Source of the DNA: a virus
Length of the DNA: 64,000 bases
Strand: one strand, 5' to 3'
IMG/VR virus record: IMGVR_UViG_3300036790_000219
Span: 1 to 64,000 of that record
Shown here: positions 45,623 to 52,495 of the stretch, in pieces
How positions within the stretch are numbered: position 1 is the stretch's first letter
Layout of the letters: every line of letters starts with the position of its first letter
Translations under genes and position numbers: made by a program
Notes under the pieces: model-generated
Seen by the model: only the letters and a program-made list of their open reading frames with translations
Databases searched by the model: none
Told to the model about the DNA's origin: nothing

Positions 45623-45854
45623 GATTTCCAATATCCCGGACGATAAGGCGGATGTTCGGTTTGCCCAACACCTTGTGGGCTTGAACGCCAAGCCCTCGGG
45701 ACGTATGCGTGTTGTGGTAGAAACCGGCCGTATTGAAATTGAATGGGTGGGGGCTATGGGTGCTATCTTCCTGCCTATTCCTGGGGTGTCAAAGAAGACA
45801 GCTGAGAACCTTGGCCCCCATGACCAAGTAGGCCGCGTCCGGCTTGATGGCTAG
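45600..45854 (+). CDS. Hypothetical 84-aa protein
   Basis: Overlaps the previous gene by 23 bases. Beta-rich core R-M-R-V-V-V-E-T-G-R-I-E-I-E-W-V-G-A-M-G. Unknown family. Confidence 0.5.
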   Translation: MSDKSKFEISNIPDDKADVRFAQHLVGLNAKPSGRMRVVVETGRIEIEWVGAMGAIFLPIPGVSKKTAENLGPHDQVGRVRLDG

Positions 45855-45857
45855 AAA

Positions 45858-46340
45858 ATGCAAGTTCATCCCCTCTTTGATCTTGAGCAACAAGTCTGGG
45901 TGGCAGAATCTGGCGTCGTTGCTAAAACACTTCGAGAGCTTCAGCAGAAGCTTCCTGGAGCAGAAATAATTGGGTACTACCCAAACGGCTATCAAGAGAC
46001 GGGACGTCAGACCTGGCCTCTTGTTGAAGGGCGCTTCTTTCTCCGGTCTAACTACCGGTCATCAAAGAAAGTTCAGAAGCGTCGTATCCTTCATGAAAAG
46101 CGATTAACCCAAGAGAAAGCTGAGTTGGAGCGTATTGAGGGTGAGCTCGCCCAAGAATCCAAACAGGTAGCCCCGCTCCATACCAATGGTCACACAGGGG
46201 GATGGTTACCAGAGCAAGATTCCCTCATTCGCAGAGGGGCAGCACAGGGTTGGTCGGCCGCTCAGGTGGCTGGTTTGACAAACAGGACACGTGCTGCGGT
46301 CCTCGGGCGTGCTCACAGATTAGGCATAAGCTTTCGTTAG
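45858..46340 (+). CDS. Protein with GcrA-like C-terminal domain
   Basis: 160 aa. The last 45 residues, W-L-P-E-Q-D-S-L-I...G-W-S-A-A-Q-V-A-G-L then T-R-A-A-V-L-G-R-A-H-R-L-G-I-S, match the helix-turn-helix of GcrA, an alphaproteobacterial cell-cycle regulator that binds promoters near methylated GANTC and works with sigma70. The N-terminal 110 residues are unrelated and include a coiled coil. Two genes before a CtrA-like domain. May hijack host cell-cycle transcription. Confidence 0.65.
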   Translation: MQVHPLFDLEQQVWVAESGVVAKTLRELQQKLPGAEIIGYYPNGYQETGRQTWPLVEGRFFLRSNYRSSKKVQKRRILHEKRLTQEKAELERIEGELAQESKQVAPLHTNGHTGGWLPEQDSLIRRGAAQGWSAAQVAGLTNRTRAAVLGRAHRLGISFR

Positions 46341-46394
46341 TATGTTGGTTTTGGGAAGGAGTGAGTTGATTCCTTTCGGACTCGCTTCTTCTAC

Positions 46395-46456
46395 GGCCCT
46401 GCTCAGGTTAACGGTACCCCCGTCCCCCGACACCCCAACCGTCCCTGAGCAGGGCC
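46395..46456 (+). terminator. 13-bp hairpin, terminator or attenuator
   Basis: GGCCCTGCTCAGG (46395-46407) pairs perfectly with CCTGAGCAGGGCC (46444-46456); ACTTTT follows. The 36-base C-rich interior has its own ACGGT/ACCGT stem. It lies directly upstream of the CtrA-like gene, which may be read only when the structure is bypassed. Confidence 0.6.
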
Positions 46457-46477
46457 ACTTTTAAGAGAGTTAATTAG

Positions 46478-46939
46478 ATGAAAGAATTCAACTCTGTTTC
46501 GTTCTTTGCTGTGGAGAAGATGTCTGACGAACAGCTTCGTGCGCATGTTCGAAGTCTCCAAGACCGGGTAGAGCAACTTGAGTACCTGTTGCTGGAGATA
46601 CCGAAGCACGACGTCAAGTTCAAGTTCTGCCACCTCACGCCGACAGAAGAACGTTACTTGGGGATGGTTTACACCCAATCTTTTGTCTGTACCAAAGAGG
46701 CTATTCTGATAGGGGTTTACGGTGGTCTTCCGGAATGTGACGTCCCAGAAATGAAGATCATTGATGTTATATTCTGCAAGATTAGAAAGAAGCTCAAGCC
46801 CTTCGGTGTACAGATTGAAACCATATGGGGGCGTGGCTACTTTCTCGACCCAGAAAACCGTGCTAAGATGCGGGCCTTGATTGTGGCGTCACAAGACATC
46901 GTCGCCCCACTCGCGGGTGTTCTTAGAAAAGCTGGTTGA
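46478..46939 (+). CDS. CtrA-like DNA-binding domain protein without receiver
   Basis: 153 aa. Residues 53-122 follow the CtrA winged helix closely: L-T-P-T-E-E-R-Y-L, K-E-A-I-L-I-G-V-Y-G-G, K-I-I-D-V-I-F-C-K-I-R-K-K-L and I-E-T-I-W-G-R-G-Y-F-L. There is no phosphorylatable receiver; a short coiled coil replaces it. CtrA silences replication and drives cell-cycle genes in alphaproteobacteria, so this may compete for its sites or regulate phage promoters independently of host phosphorelays. Confidence 0.8.
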   Translation: MKEFNSVSFFAVEKMSDEQLRAHVRSLQDRVEQLEYLLLEIPKHDVKFKFCHLTPTEERYLGMVYTQSFVCTKEAILIGVYGGLPECDVPEMKIIDVIFCKIRKKLKPFGVQIETIWGRGYFLDPENRAKMRALIVASQDIVAPLAGVLRKAG

Positions 46940-47316
46940 TGAGCGTGCTCACACGTAGGCAACTTGCTCTTGGTCTGGCTGTGACTGGTGCAGCTGCTGG
47001 CTTCCCAGCGCCCAACAGTTTTGCACACGGAATGATTGTAAATGGGCAGGTCGAAGTTGGGGATATCTCCTGGGCTTCGCTCTACCAAGATCTTCGCAGT
47101 ATCTATGAAGAGTATTACGATACTACCCTCGTCCCAGGATCTGCCTGGGATGTGCTTTTGCAGTTGTATGCTGAGCATGTTTACCGGGTTCAGTCTTTGA
47201 CTATTAATGTCAACTTGGCGGATTTCAATTCTGGGGAAGAGTCGTTCCGTGATCTTCTTGGTGATGACCCAACGCTTCCCAACAAGAAGAAAAAGGGACT
47301 TGTGAACGTTGCATGA
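46939..47316 (+). CDS. Protein with Tat-like signal sequence
   Basis: 125 aa from ATG 46939. L-T-R-R-Q-L-A-L-G-L-A-V-T-G-A-A-A-G-F has the twin arginine, hydrophobic core and A-x-A-like region (N-S-F-A-H) of a Tat signal. The mature part is short and has no motif I know. Odd in a head-gene region. Its Lys-rich end overlaps the next gene. Confidence 0.5.
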   Translation: MSVLTRRQLALGLAVTGAAAGFPAPNSFAHGMIVNGQVEVGDISWASLYQDLRSIYEEYYDTTLVPGSAWDVLLQLYAEHVYRVQSLTINVNLADFNSGEESFRDLLGDDPTLPNKKKKGLVNVA

Positions 47317-47507
47317 GGGTTATCGTCCACAACTACATGCCGGGAACGGTACGGGACGCTGCCACAGCAAGCCGAAAGCCGAAGGCCCACAAACACAAAC
47401 ATTCTCACGACCACACTCAGGAGTGTGGGGATACTTGTGCGTGTGATGACTGTCGTGAGGACAGAGGCTTCTTACCCTTCCGTGATTCGAAGCCCCGTAA
47501 GAGCTAA
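47313..47507 (+). CDS. HNHLP-motif protein 5, His/Cys-rich
   Basis: 64 aa: M-R-V-I-V-H-N-Y-M-P opening, then K-A-H-K-H-K-H-S-H-D-H and C-G-D-T-C-A-C-D-D-C, a strong candidate for binding zinc or copper. Just before the MuF-like gene. Confidence 0.6.
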   Translation: MRVIVHNYMPGTVRDAATASRKPKAHKHKHSHDHTQECGDTCACDDCREDRGFLPFRDSKPRKS

Positions 47508-48323
47508 ATGCCTCGTAGACCGCCTAGAAGAGACACCGCAGAAATGCGGAAGACGTGGCTGCGTGCCCGACGCGCGGAGCATCAGTTCGGGCGGGGTCTC
47601 CGTTCTCTAGCGCGACGCTGTGGTGAGCTTACCCAGCAGATGTACGACCGGCGAGACCCACTGGGTTCTTCGGCGCGGCTTCGTACCCTACTTAGGAACT
47701 ATGCCCAGGCACTCCGACCTTGGGCCCAAGAGACTGCCAAACGGATGGTACTGGATGTGTCGCGGCGTGATGAGGTCTTCTGGGCTGAGCGATCTAAGGA
47801 GATGGCTCGCAATCTGATTGAGGAACTCAAGACCGCGCCAACTGGCGTAGCGTTACGCGAACGAACTCAGGAAGCAGCGGCGTTAATTATGTCGTTACCA
47901 CTCGAGGCGGCTCAGCGGATTGAGAAGTTCACGGTCCAAGCTTTGACTGACTCGTCCCGTGCTGACGAGGTTGCTAAGGAGATTATGCGGACCGGGCACG
48001 TGGCTAAGGGACGAGCGAATTTGATTGCCCGTACCGAGGTCTCTCGAACGGCTTCGCTCCTCGTCCAGGTTCGTTCTGAACACGTTGGTGCAGAAGGTTA
48101 TATCTGGCGCACTTCCAACGATATCGACGTTCGTAAAGAACACAAGCGATTGGCTGGTAAATTCGTTCGTTGGGATGCACCTCCCGTAGCTGGTCCAAAG
48201 GGAATGCGTTATCACGCAGGACAAGGTCCGAATTGCCGGTGTTACGCAGAAATAATTCTGCCGGAGTATGCACCTAATGGTTGGCGTGCTCCAAGATTTC
48301 GTGCTGAGGCTGTGAATGTGTGA
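47508..48323 (+). CDS. MuF/SPP1 gp7-like head morphogenesis protein
   Basis: 271 aa. The C-terminal half has R-T-E-V-S-R-T-A-S, G-Y-I-W-R-T-S-N-D-I-D-V-R-K-E-H and H-A-G-Q-G-P-N-C-R-C-Y, the MuF minor head protein pattern. Such proteins join the portal and are injected in some phages. Its final residues A-P-R-F-R-A-E-A-V reappear at the end of the next gene, marking an insertion there. Confidence 0.88.
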   Translation: MPRRPPRRDTAEMRKTWLRARRAEHQFGRGLRSLARRCGELTQQMYDRRDPLGSSARLRTLLRNYAQALRPWAQETAKRMVLDVSRRDEVFWAERSKEMARNLIEELKTAPTGVALRERTQEAAALIMSLPLEAAQRIEKFTVQALTDSSRADEVAKEIMRTGHVAKGRANLIARTEVSRTASLLVQVRSEHVGAEGYIWRTSNDIDVRKEHKRLAGKFVRWDAPPVAGPKGMRYHAGQGPNCRCYAEIILPEYAPNGWRAPRFRAEAVNV

Positions 48324-49110
48324 GTTGTACAAAATCATTTTTCCAAATGGTAAGCTTTATTTTGGGATGTCAATTAATGCCCTTCGGCGCTTTAAAGGGC
48401 ATATTAAATCAACCACAAACAAATCAAAATTACCTGTTCATAATGCAATGCGAAAATACGGTGTAAATAATTGTAAGGTTATGATTATTTGTGTAGGTTC
48501 TACTTCCTATATTGCGAAATTAGAGCAATGGGTCATTGCAAAGTATCAAACCCAAAGTAGAAAATTTGGCTACAATGTTTGTATTGGGGGTGAAGTTGGC
48601 CCAATGACTGGAAGAGGGCATTCACAAAAGTCTCGACGTAAAATGAGCATGAGCCAGCGAGTACGTATACGTACTGAAGAAGAATTAGCTCGCCTTGCTA
48701 CGTATGGGCGTTATGAACGGTCACCAGAAACACGTGCAAAGAATGGTGCTAGTATGGTGGCCCGCCATGCACGTGGTGAGATTCCGTTAGATACTCCGGC
48801 GCAATTAGCTGCATTTGAGAAAGGTAGATTGCCCAGGCCTTGTAAGGAAAAAACAAAGATCAAACTAAGCAAAATAATGTCTGGACGCCCTGGCAAATAT
48901 TATTACCATAGTCCGGAAGCGATACAACGTGCTTCTGCTTCGCGAAAAAAGTGTTGGAAACAAAAACGGGCGGAGTCAATCCAGTGTGGTGTTCCGTTGC
49001 TTTCAGCAACACAAGAAAAGGCTCTTGCTCGCGCACGTGCGGTGCGTTGGCATAAACCGCGCACGCGGTCTGCCCCCCGGTTCCGTGCGGAAGCTGTAGA
49101 GGCCCTCTGA
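48316..49110 (+). CDS. GIY-YIG homing endonuclease after MuF gene
   Basis: 264 aa from ATG 48316, overlapping the MuF stop. N-terminal L-Y-K-I-I-F-P-N-G-K-L-Y-F-G-M-S is the GIY-YIG core, with later G-Y-N-V-C-I-G-G-E. G-R-G-H-S-Q-K-S-R-R-K-M-S resembles a NUMOD3 repeat. Ends S-A-P-R-F-R-A-E-A-V-E-A-L, homologous to the MuF C-terminus, so the original 3' end of the MuF gene was probably displaced to here. AT-richer than neighbours. Confidence 0.88.
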   Translation: MCELYKIIFPNGKLYFGMSINALRRFKGHIKSTTNKSKLPVHNAMRKYGVNNCKVMIICVGSTSYIAKLEQWVIAKYQTQSRKFGYNVCIGGEVGPMTGRGHSQKSRRKMSMSQRVRIRTEEELARLATYGRYERSPETRAKNGASMVARHARGEIPLDTPAQLAAFEKGRLPRPCKEKTKIKLSKIMSGRPGKYYYHSPEAIQRASASRKKCWKQKRAESIQCGVPLLSATQEKALARARAVRWHKPRTRSAPRFRAEAVEAL

Positions 49111-49394
49111 TGCACATCACTGTTCACAACCACCTTCCGAAGCGGAAGACACGTGATGGTGGGGAGTCAAACGCAACCGAGCAAGTCAACAAGTTTGGTT
49201 CGTTGGACTACCTCTCAAATATGTACCAGTTCTCTGGTTTGGCCGAGTGGCCTGACGGCAAGAAGACAGGCATGTACTTCATGGCAAAGACGCTGGAAGA
49301 AGCCAAGCAGCGATTTAAGTCACAGGTTAATTCTGGTGGCTGGCCAAAGATCACGAATGTGAAGCTTGCTAAAACCCGGCCTGAGCCACGGTAA
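49110..49394 (+). CDS. HNHLP-motif protein 6
   Basis: 94 aa: M-H-I-T-V-H-N-H-L-P-K-R-K-T-R-D-G opening. The C-terminal part (Y-F-M-A-K-T-L-E-E-A-K-Q-R-F) is a helix flanked by strands, similar in layout to the protein at 40739. Overlaps genes at both ends. Confidence 0.6.
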   Translation: MHITVHNHLPKRKTRDGGESNATEQVNKFGSLDYLSNMYQFSGLAEWPDGKKTGMYFMAKTLEEAKQRFKSQVNSGGWPKITNVKLAKTRPEPR

Positions 49395-49675
49395 TGTCTA
49401 GTCTCTCGCCGTTCGATTATCTGAAGCTTCGAACGCGAATCGACCAGCTGGTTGAGGATGGCTTCCTCATTCAAGGGGAGCACCCAAATAGCCTAAAGGT
49501 AACTCGTAAAGGAATAGACGCTCTGATGGCGTGTGCTGAGCGTCCTGTTCCGAAGCCCGCTCACATCCACTTGACTGTGGATGAGCGTGAGGCTCTCATA
49601 AAGAACCGCCATGGGCGGACACGTCGTAAACACAATCCCGACAATCTTGAAGGAAAGGGACTCGAAGATGCGTAA
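49394..49675 (+). CDS. Winged-helix-like small protein, 93 aa
   Basis: T-R-I-D-Q-L-V-E-D-G-F-L-I-Q-G...S-L-K-V-T-R-K-G-I-D-A-L is a helix-turn-helix with wing, as at 45410. The tail has K-N-R-H-G-R-T-R-R-K-H, basic. May bind nucleic acid. Eight-base overlap with the next gene. Confidence 0.55.
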   Translation: MSSLSPFDYLKLRTRIDQLVEDGFLIQGEHPNSLKVTRKGIDALMACAERPVPKPAHIHLTVDEREALIKNRHGRTRRKHNPDNLEGKGLEDA

Positions 49676-50231
49676 ACTGACTTCGTTGTTGAAGGGACTG
49701 ACGCTTGCGGCGGCAGTTCTCCTGGTTGCTGCGGTTCTGATTGCTCAGCCTTGGCGGGCTTCGGCCCAAGTGCCTTCGCTGACGGGGCCGTACAATATTG
49801 ACCTTGGTAAGGTGTTGGCGTTCACGAATCTGTTGAACACGGCATCTGCGCAGAGTCCGGCCGGCTCAACCTACTCGACTACTCCAGTCAACTACAGCAG
49901 CAAGGGCCTCATTTGCTCTCTGACGATTACTGGCAATTCAGCTTCGGGTTCGCCCTCGCTTGCCTGGAGCATTCAACAGTACGACGCCGCTTCCAACTCC
50001 TGGTTCACTCTCGTGACCCAAACGATTGTGGGGCCAACAGGTAGTGGTATTTACCCCGCACCAGCGGTATTGGAAGTTGCACCGGGCATTGCTGTTTCCA
50101 GCTTGCCCACGAACCTGGCAGCTGCCAATCTAGTGATACCGCGTATTTGGCGCGTCAATGTTGCGCCTTCTGGTAGTGTAGGAGGTACCTACGTTAGCGG
50201 TTACGTTGGCTGCAACCTGGTCAATGGCTAA
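49668..50231 (+). CDS. Sec-exported protein
   Basis: 187 aa from ATG 49668 (AAGGAAAGGGA upstream). Signal peptide: M-R-K-L-T-S-L-L-K then L-A-A-A-V-L-L-V-A-A-V-L-I with cleavage near A-S-A-Q. The mature part is beta-rich, Ser/Thr/Gly-rich. Phage structural proteins normally lack Sec signals, so this is probably a surface or periplasmic protein of infected cells. First of an exported set. Confidence 0.65.
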   Translation: MRKLTSLLKGLTLAAAVLLVAAVLIAQPWRASAQVPSLTGPYNIDLGKVLAFTNLLNTASAQSPAGSTYSTTPVNYSSKGLICSLTITGNSASGSPSLAWSIQQYDAASNSWFTLVTQTIVGPTGSGIYPAPAVLEVAPGIAVSSLPTNLAAANLVIPRIWRVNVAPSGSVGGTYVSGYVGCNLVNG

Positions 50232-50233
50232 CA

Positions 50234-51364
50234 GTGCGGTTGGCTTTACTCACCTTCGTAGTCTCGGTTGCTTACCTGCCTCTGCCGTCATACTCGACGG
50301 CGGGCAGGTGGGCCGCGTGCGCGTTACTTGTCGGGATGCTTTGGCAGTCCAGGCCTAAGATGGGTCCAGCGCACTGGATGGGTCTGGTATTTGTAGTGTG
50401 GTGTTTCCTCAACTTCTTTTGGTCGATGGGGAAGCTCGACACTATTAATCAGCTTTACCACATACTACTTCTGGCAGGTGTCTTCTTTGTTGCAAGTGCA
50501 GAGACAGACTTAAAGCCTACGGCAATTGCCTTGGGCTGTGGAGTTGCGGTTTCCGCAGTAATCGCACTTTTGCAACTGTCTGGTTATCATCCTGTGGCTG
50601 CAGTTACGCAAGGCAGTTTTGGTTGGGGCGGTGCGGGGCTGTTCTTGAACAAGGACTTTTTCGCACAAGTTGCCTCACCTTCGTTGCTGCTCTCAGCAGG
50701 ACTCGGTCTCTGGGCTATGGTACCAGCGGCGTTATTTGCTGTTGTAGCCACCACATCACGAGAAGCCTGGATTGCTACGGTGGTAGGCGGTATGGTTCTG
50801 CTCTGGTGGAAGCTGCCTTCTTTGCAGTGGCGAATTTTCTGCGCCTTTGTCCTTCTGGTCGTGGGGGCAGTTCTACTACGCTTTGATCTAAACTTTTTGC
50901 ACGGCGGGCGGTTAACTAGCCTCAATGACCGGCTGGCTTTCTGGCAGTACACCTTGCCAAATATCACCTGGTTGGGATATGGGTTAGGAACGTATCCGCT
51001 TCTGTGGCCCGGTTGGCAGCATGCGCATAATGAGTTTTTGGAACTTGCTTTTGAAATTGGTGGGGGTGTGGTGCCTCTTATCGGAGTATTTGTTTATGCA
51101 CTCGGTGGTTCCGTTTCCCTCCCGGCGCGAGCCGCTCTGGTCTCTCTTCTGGTCTCAGCTTGCACGTACTTCCCCTTCCACCAGCCCACCACTGCATTTC
51201 TGGCAGCACTTCTGGCGGGCCATTTATGTGGTGGTCGTGATCGGCTTCGCTATGCTCAATCTGAAGGCCGAGTATATCGCCGGGAAGGCGCTCGGAACCC
51301 CGAACCTGCTAGCACAGGCGCGCTATGCGGGGCTAATCTCGGCCGCGCAGATTTACCCCTTTGA
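50234..51364 (+). CDS. O-antigen ligase/polymerase-like membrane protein
   Basis: 376 aa from GTG 50234; about ten TM helices. The loop W-L-G-Y-G-L-G-T-Y-P-L-L-W...H-A-H-N-E-F-L-E-L-A-F-E and the region F-L-N-K-D-F-F-A match the Wzy/WaaL family, which joins or polymerises surface glycans. A phage copy could change the host surface to exclude other phages. The C-terminus after about 340 overlaps the next frame and may be disordered. Confidence 0.75.
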   Translation: MRLALLTFVVSVAYLPLPSYSTAGRWAACALLVGMLWQSRPKMGPAHWMGLVFVVWCFLNFFWSMGKLDTINQLYHILLLAGVFFVASAETDLKPTAIALGCGVAVSAVIALLQLSGYHPVAAVTQGSFGWGGAGLFLNKDFFAQVASPSLLLSAGLGLWAMVPAALFAVVATTSREAWIATVVGGMVLLWWKLPSLQWRIFCAFVLLVVGAVLLRFDLNFLHGGRLTSLNDRLAFWQYTLPNITWLGYGLGTYPLLWPGWQHAHNEFLELAFEIGGGVVPLIGVFVYALGGSVSLPARAALVSLLVSACTYFPFHQPTTAFLAALLAGHLCGGRDRLRYAQSEGRVYRREGARNPEPASTGALCGANLGRADLPL

Positions 51365-51443
51365 TCGGAATTTACGGAACGCTCCTGAGAGCTTTCGTAA
51401 GGACTATAACCGCATCGTCCGTTCTGGAGGCACTCACCCATGA
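51228..51443 (+). CDS. Short membrane-anchored protein overlapping ligase end
   Basis: 71 aa from GTG 51228. V-V-V-V-I-G-F-A-M-L hydrophobic start, then A-G-L-I-S-A-A-Q-I-Y-P-F-D-R-N-L-R, a soluble helical tail. Overlaps the ligase gene by 137 bases in another frame and the next start by four. The better-looking protein in the shared stretch is this one. Confidence 0.45.
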   Translation: MVVVIGFAMLNLKAEYIAGKALGTPNLLAQARYAGLISAAQIYPFDRNLRNAPESFRKDYNRIVRSGGTHP

Positions 51444-51844
51444 CTCGTTTGATAAAACTGTGTCTTATTGCGACGCTGCTTCTGCCGCTGCAACTTTTTG
51501 CCCAGAGTTACTTTGACGTTCGGGTTTTCTTTCCAGCATTAACGGCTGGGGCTACCACGGTTAAGAGTACTCCGGGGACATTGCTCTCAGCAGCCTGCTA
51601 CAATCCAAATGCGGTTGGGGTGTGGCTACAATTCTTTGATACGGCTTCGTCAATTACATTAGGAACTACGATTCCAATATTTCAGTGGTATATCGCACCG
51701 TCACAAGTTACGGGGCCGATGCCACCACCAACGGCGTCCCATATTTATTCAGCAGCAAATAGTATGCGAGTTGCTGTTACAACAACGGCGGGCGGTTCTA
51801 CCGCTCCAAGCTCGGCTGTTCCTTGCGAATTTGATATCCGCTAG
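51440..51844 (+). CDS. Sec-exported protein, 134 aa
   Basis: Signal peptide L-I-K-L-C-L-I-A-T-L-L-L-P-L-Q-L-F-A-Q-S. Mature region beta-rich with two Cys (A-A-C-Y-N, P-C-E-F) that could form a disulphide. Composition resembles the 49668 protein. Role unknown. Confidence 0.6.
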   Translation: MTRLIKLCLIATLLLPLQLFAQSYFDVRVFFPALTAGATTVKSTPGTLLSAACYNPNAVGVWLQFFDTASSITLGTTIPIFQWYIAPSQVTGPMPPPTASHIYSAANSMRVAVTTTAGGSTAPSSAVPCEFDIR

Positions 51845-52066
51845 TAGGGCCGAACTCCAGCTGTTGGCGGGTGGCAGACGCCCAGCGAATACACGGCTTC
51901 GATCAGTAGGTCCTGCGATGGACTATGGCATACCGGTTGTCACAGTCCAAGAGACATAGTCTGAAATCGGAGCAAACGACGGAATCTGAGGTTTCAAACC
52001 TGGAATCCGCCAGGAAGTTTCAACAGGCCGTCCTGCCACACCATTTTCATTAGATGAGGTTCCACG
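51845..52066 (+). other. Non-coding structured stretch, 222 bases
   Basis: GACTATG (about 51921) pairs with CATAGTC (about 51955), GGCG/CGCC near 51865, and CTGG/CCAG near 52000-52015. No reading frame with a ribosome site. Could be a cis RNA or a leftover of a lost mobile intron. I do not recognise a family. Confidence 0.35.
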
Positions 52067-52495
52067 ATGCCTAGCACTGCTGTGGCTTCTAAGCCCGTTA
52101 TCGAAGTGAAGAACAGTGCGGTTCGTCAACCGAATGGCCATCTTCTGATTGGTTGTGAAGCTTGTGGGTCAATAGGTATAAATCACACAATCAGCAAGAC
52201 GCGGGTTTCCACATCGCAAAACGATGCCGCGCTAAAGACACATAAGCAGCGTATTGAAGCCCGCTGGCTAGCTTTTGAAGCACAATACAACGTGCTCGCT
52301 AAGGCTTCGAAGAGGAACCCTGGTGCTAAGGAAGAACTGGATACTTTGAAAGCCTCCTTCGAGAAAGAGATGGAAGAACTCCTGAAAGCAGCACCAAAAG
52401 ATACTTCCTTCACTCGGGTGAATACCTGCCCGTGGTGTAAGAAGCCTTTGAATGTGCAAGTGCAGGAGTTGGTTGCTGAGGAGAAGCTTCTGTGA
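52067..52495 (+). CDS. Zinc-ribbon protein, 142 aa
   Basis: Two Cys pairs, G-C-E-A-C-G near 29 and C-P-W-C-K near 123, bracket a helical coiled coil. Likely one zinc site joining the ends. Cytosolic, no signal, unlike its neighbours. Four-base overlap with the next gene. Confidence 0.55.
   Translation: MPSTAVASKPVIEVKNSAVRQPNGHLLIGCEACGSIGINHTISKTRVSTSQNDAALKTHKQRIEARWLAFEAQYNVLAKASKRNPGAKEELDTLKASFEKEMEELLKAAPKDTSFTRVNTCPWCKKPLNVQVQELVAEEKLL

Noticed and set aside
48316-49110. Group I intron carrying the GIY-YIG gene
   Set aside because: The nuclease gene overlaps the MuF stop directly and no intron core or splice flanks are visible; a freestanding homing gene explains it better.
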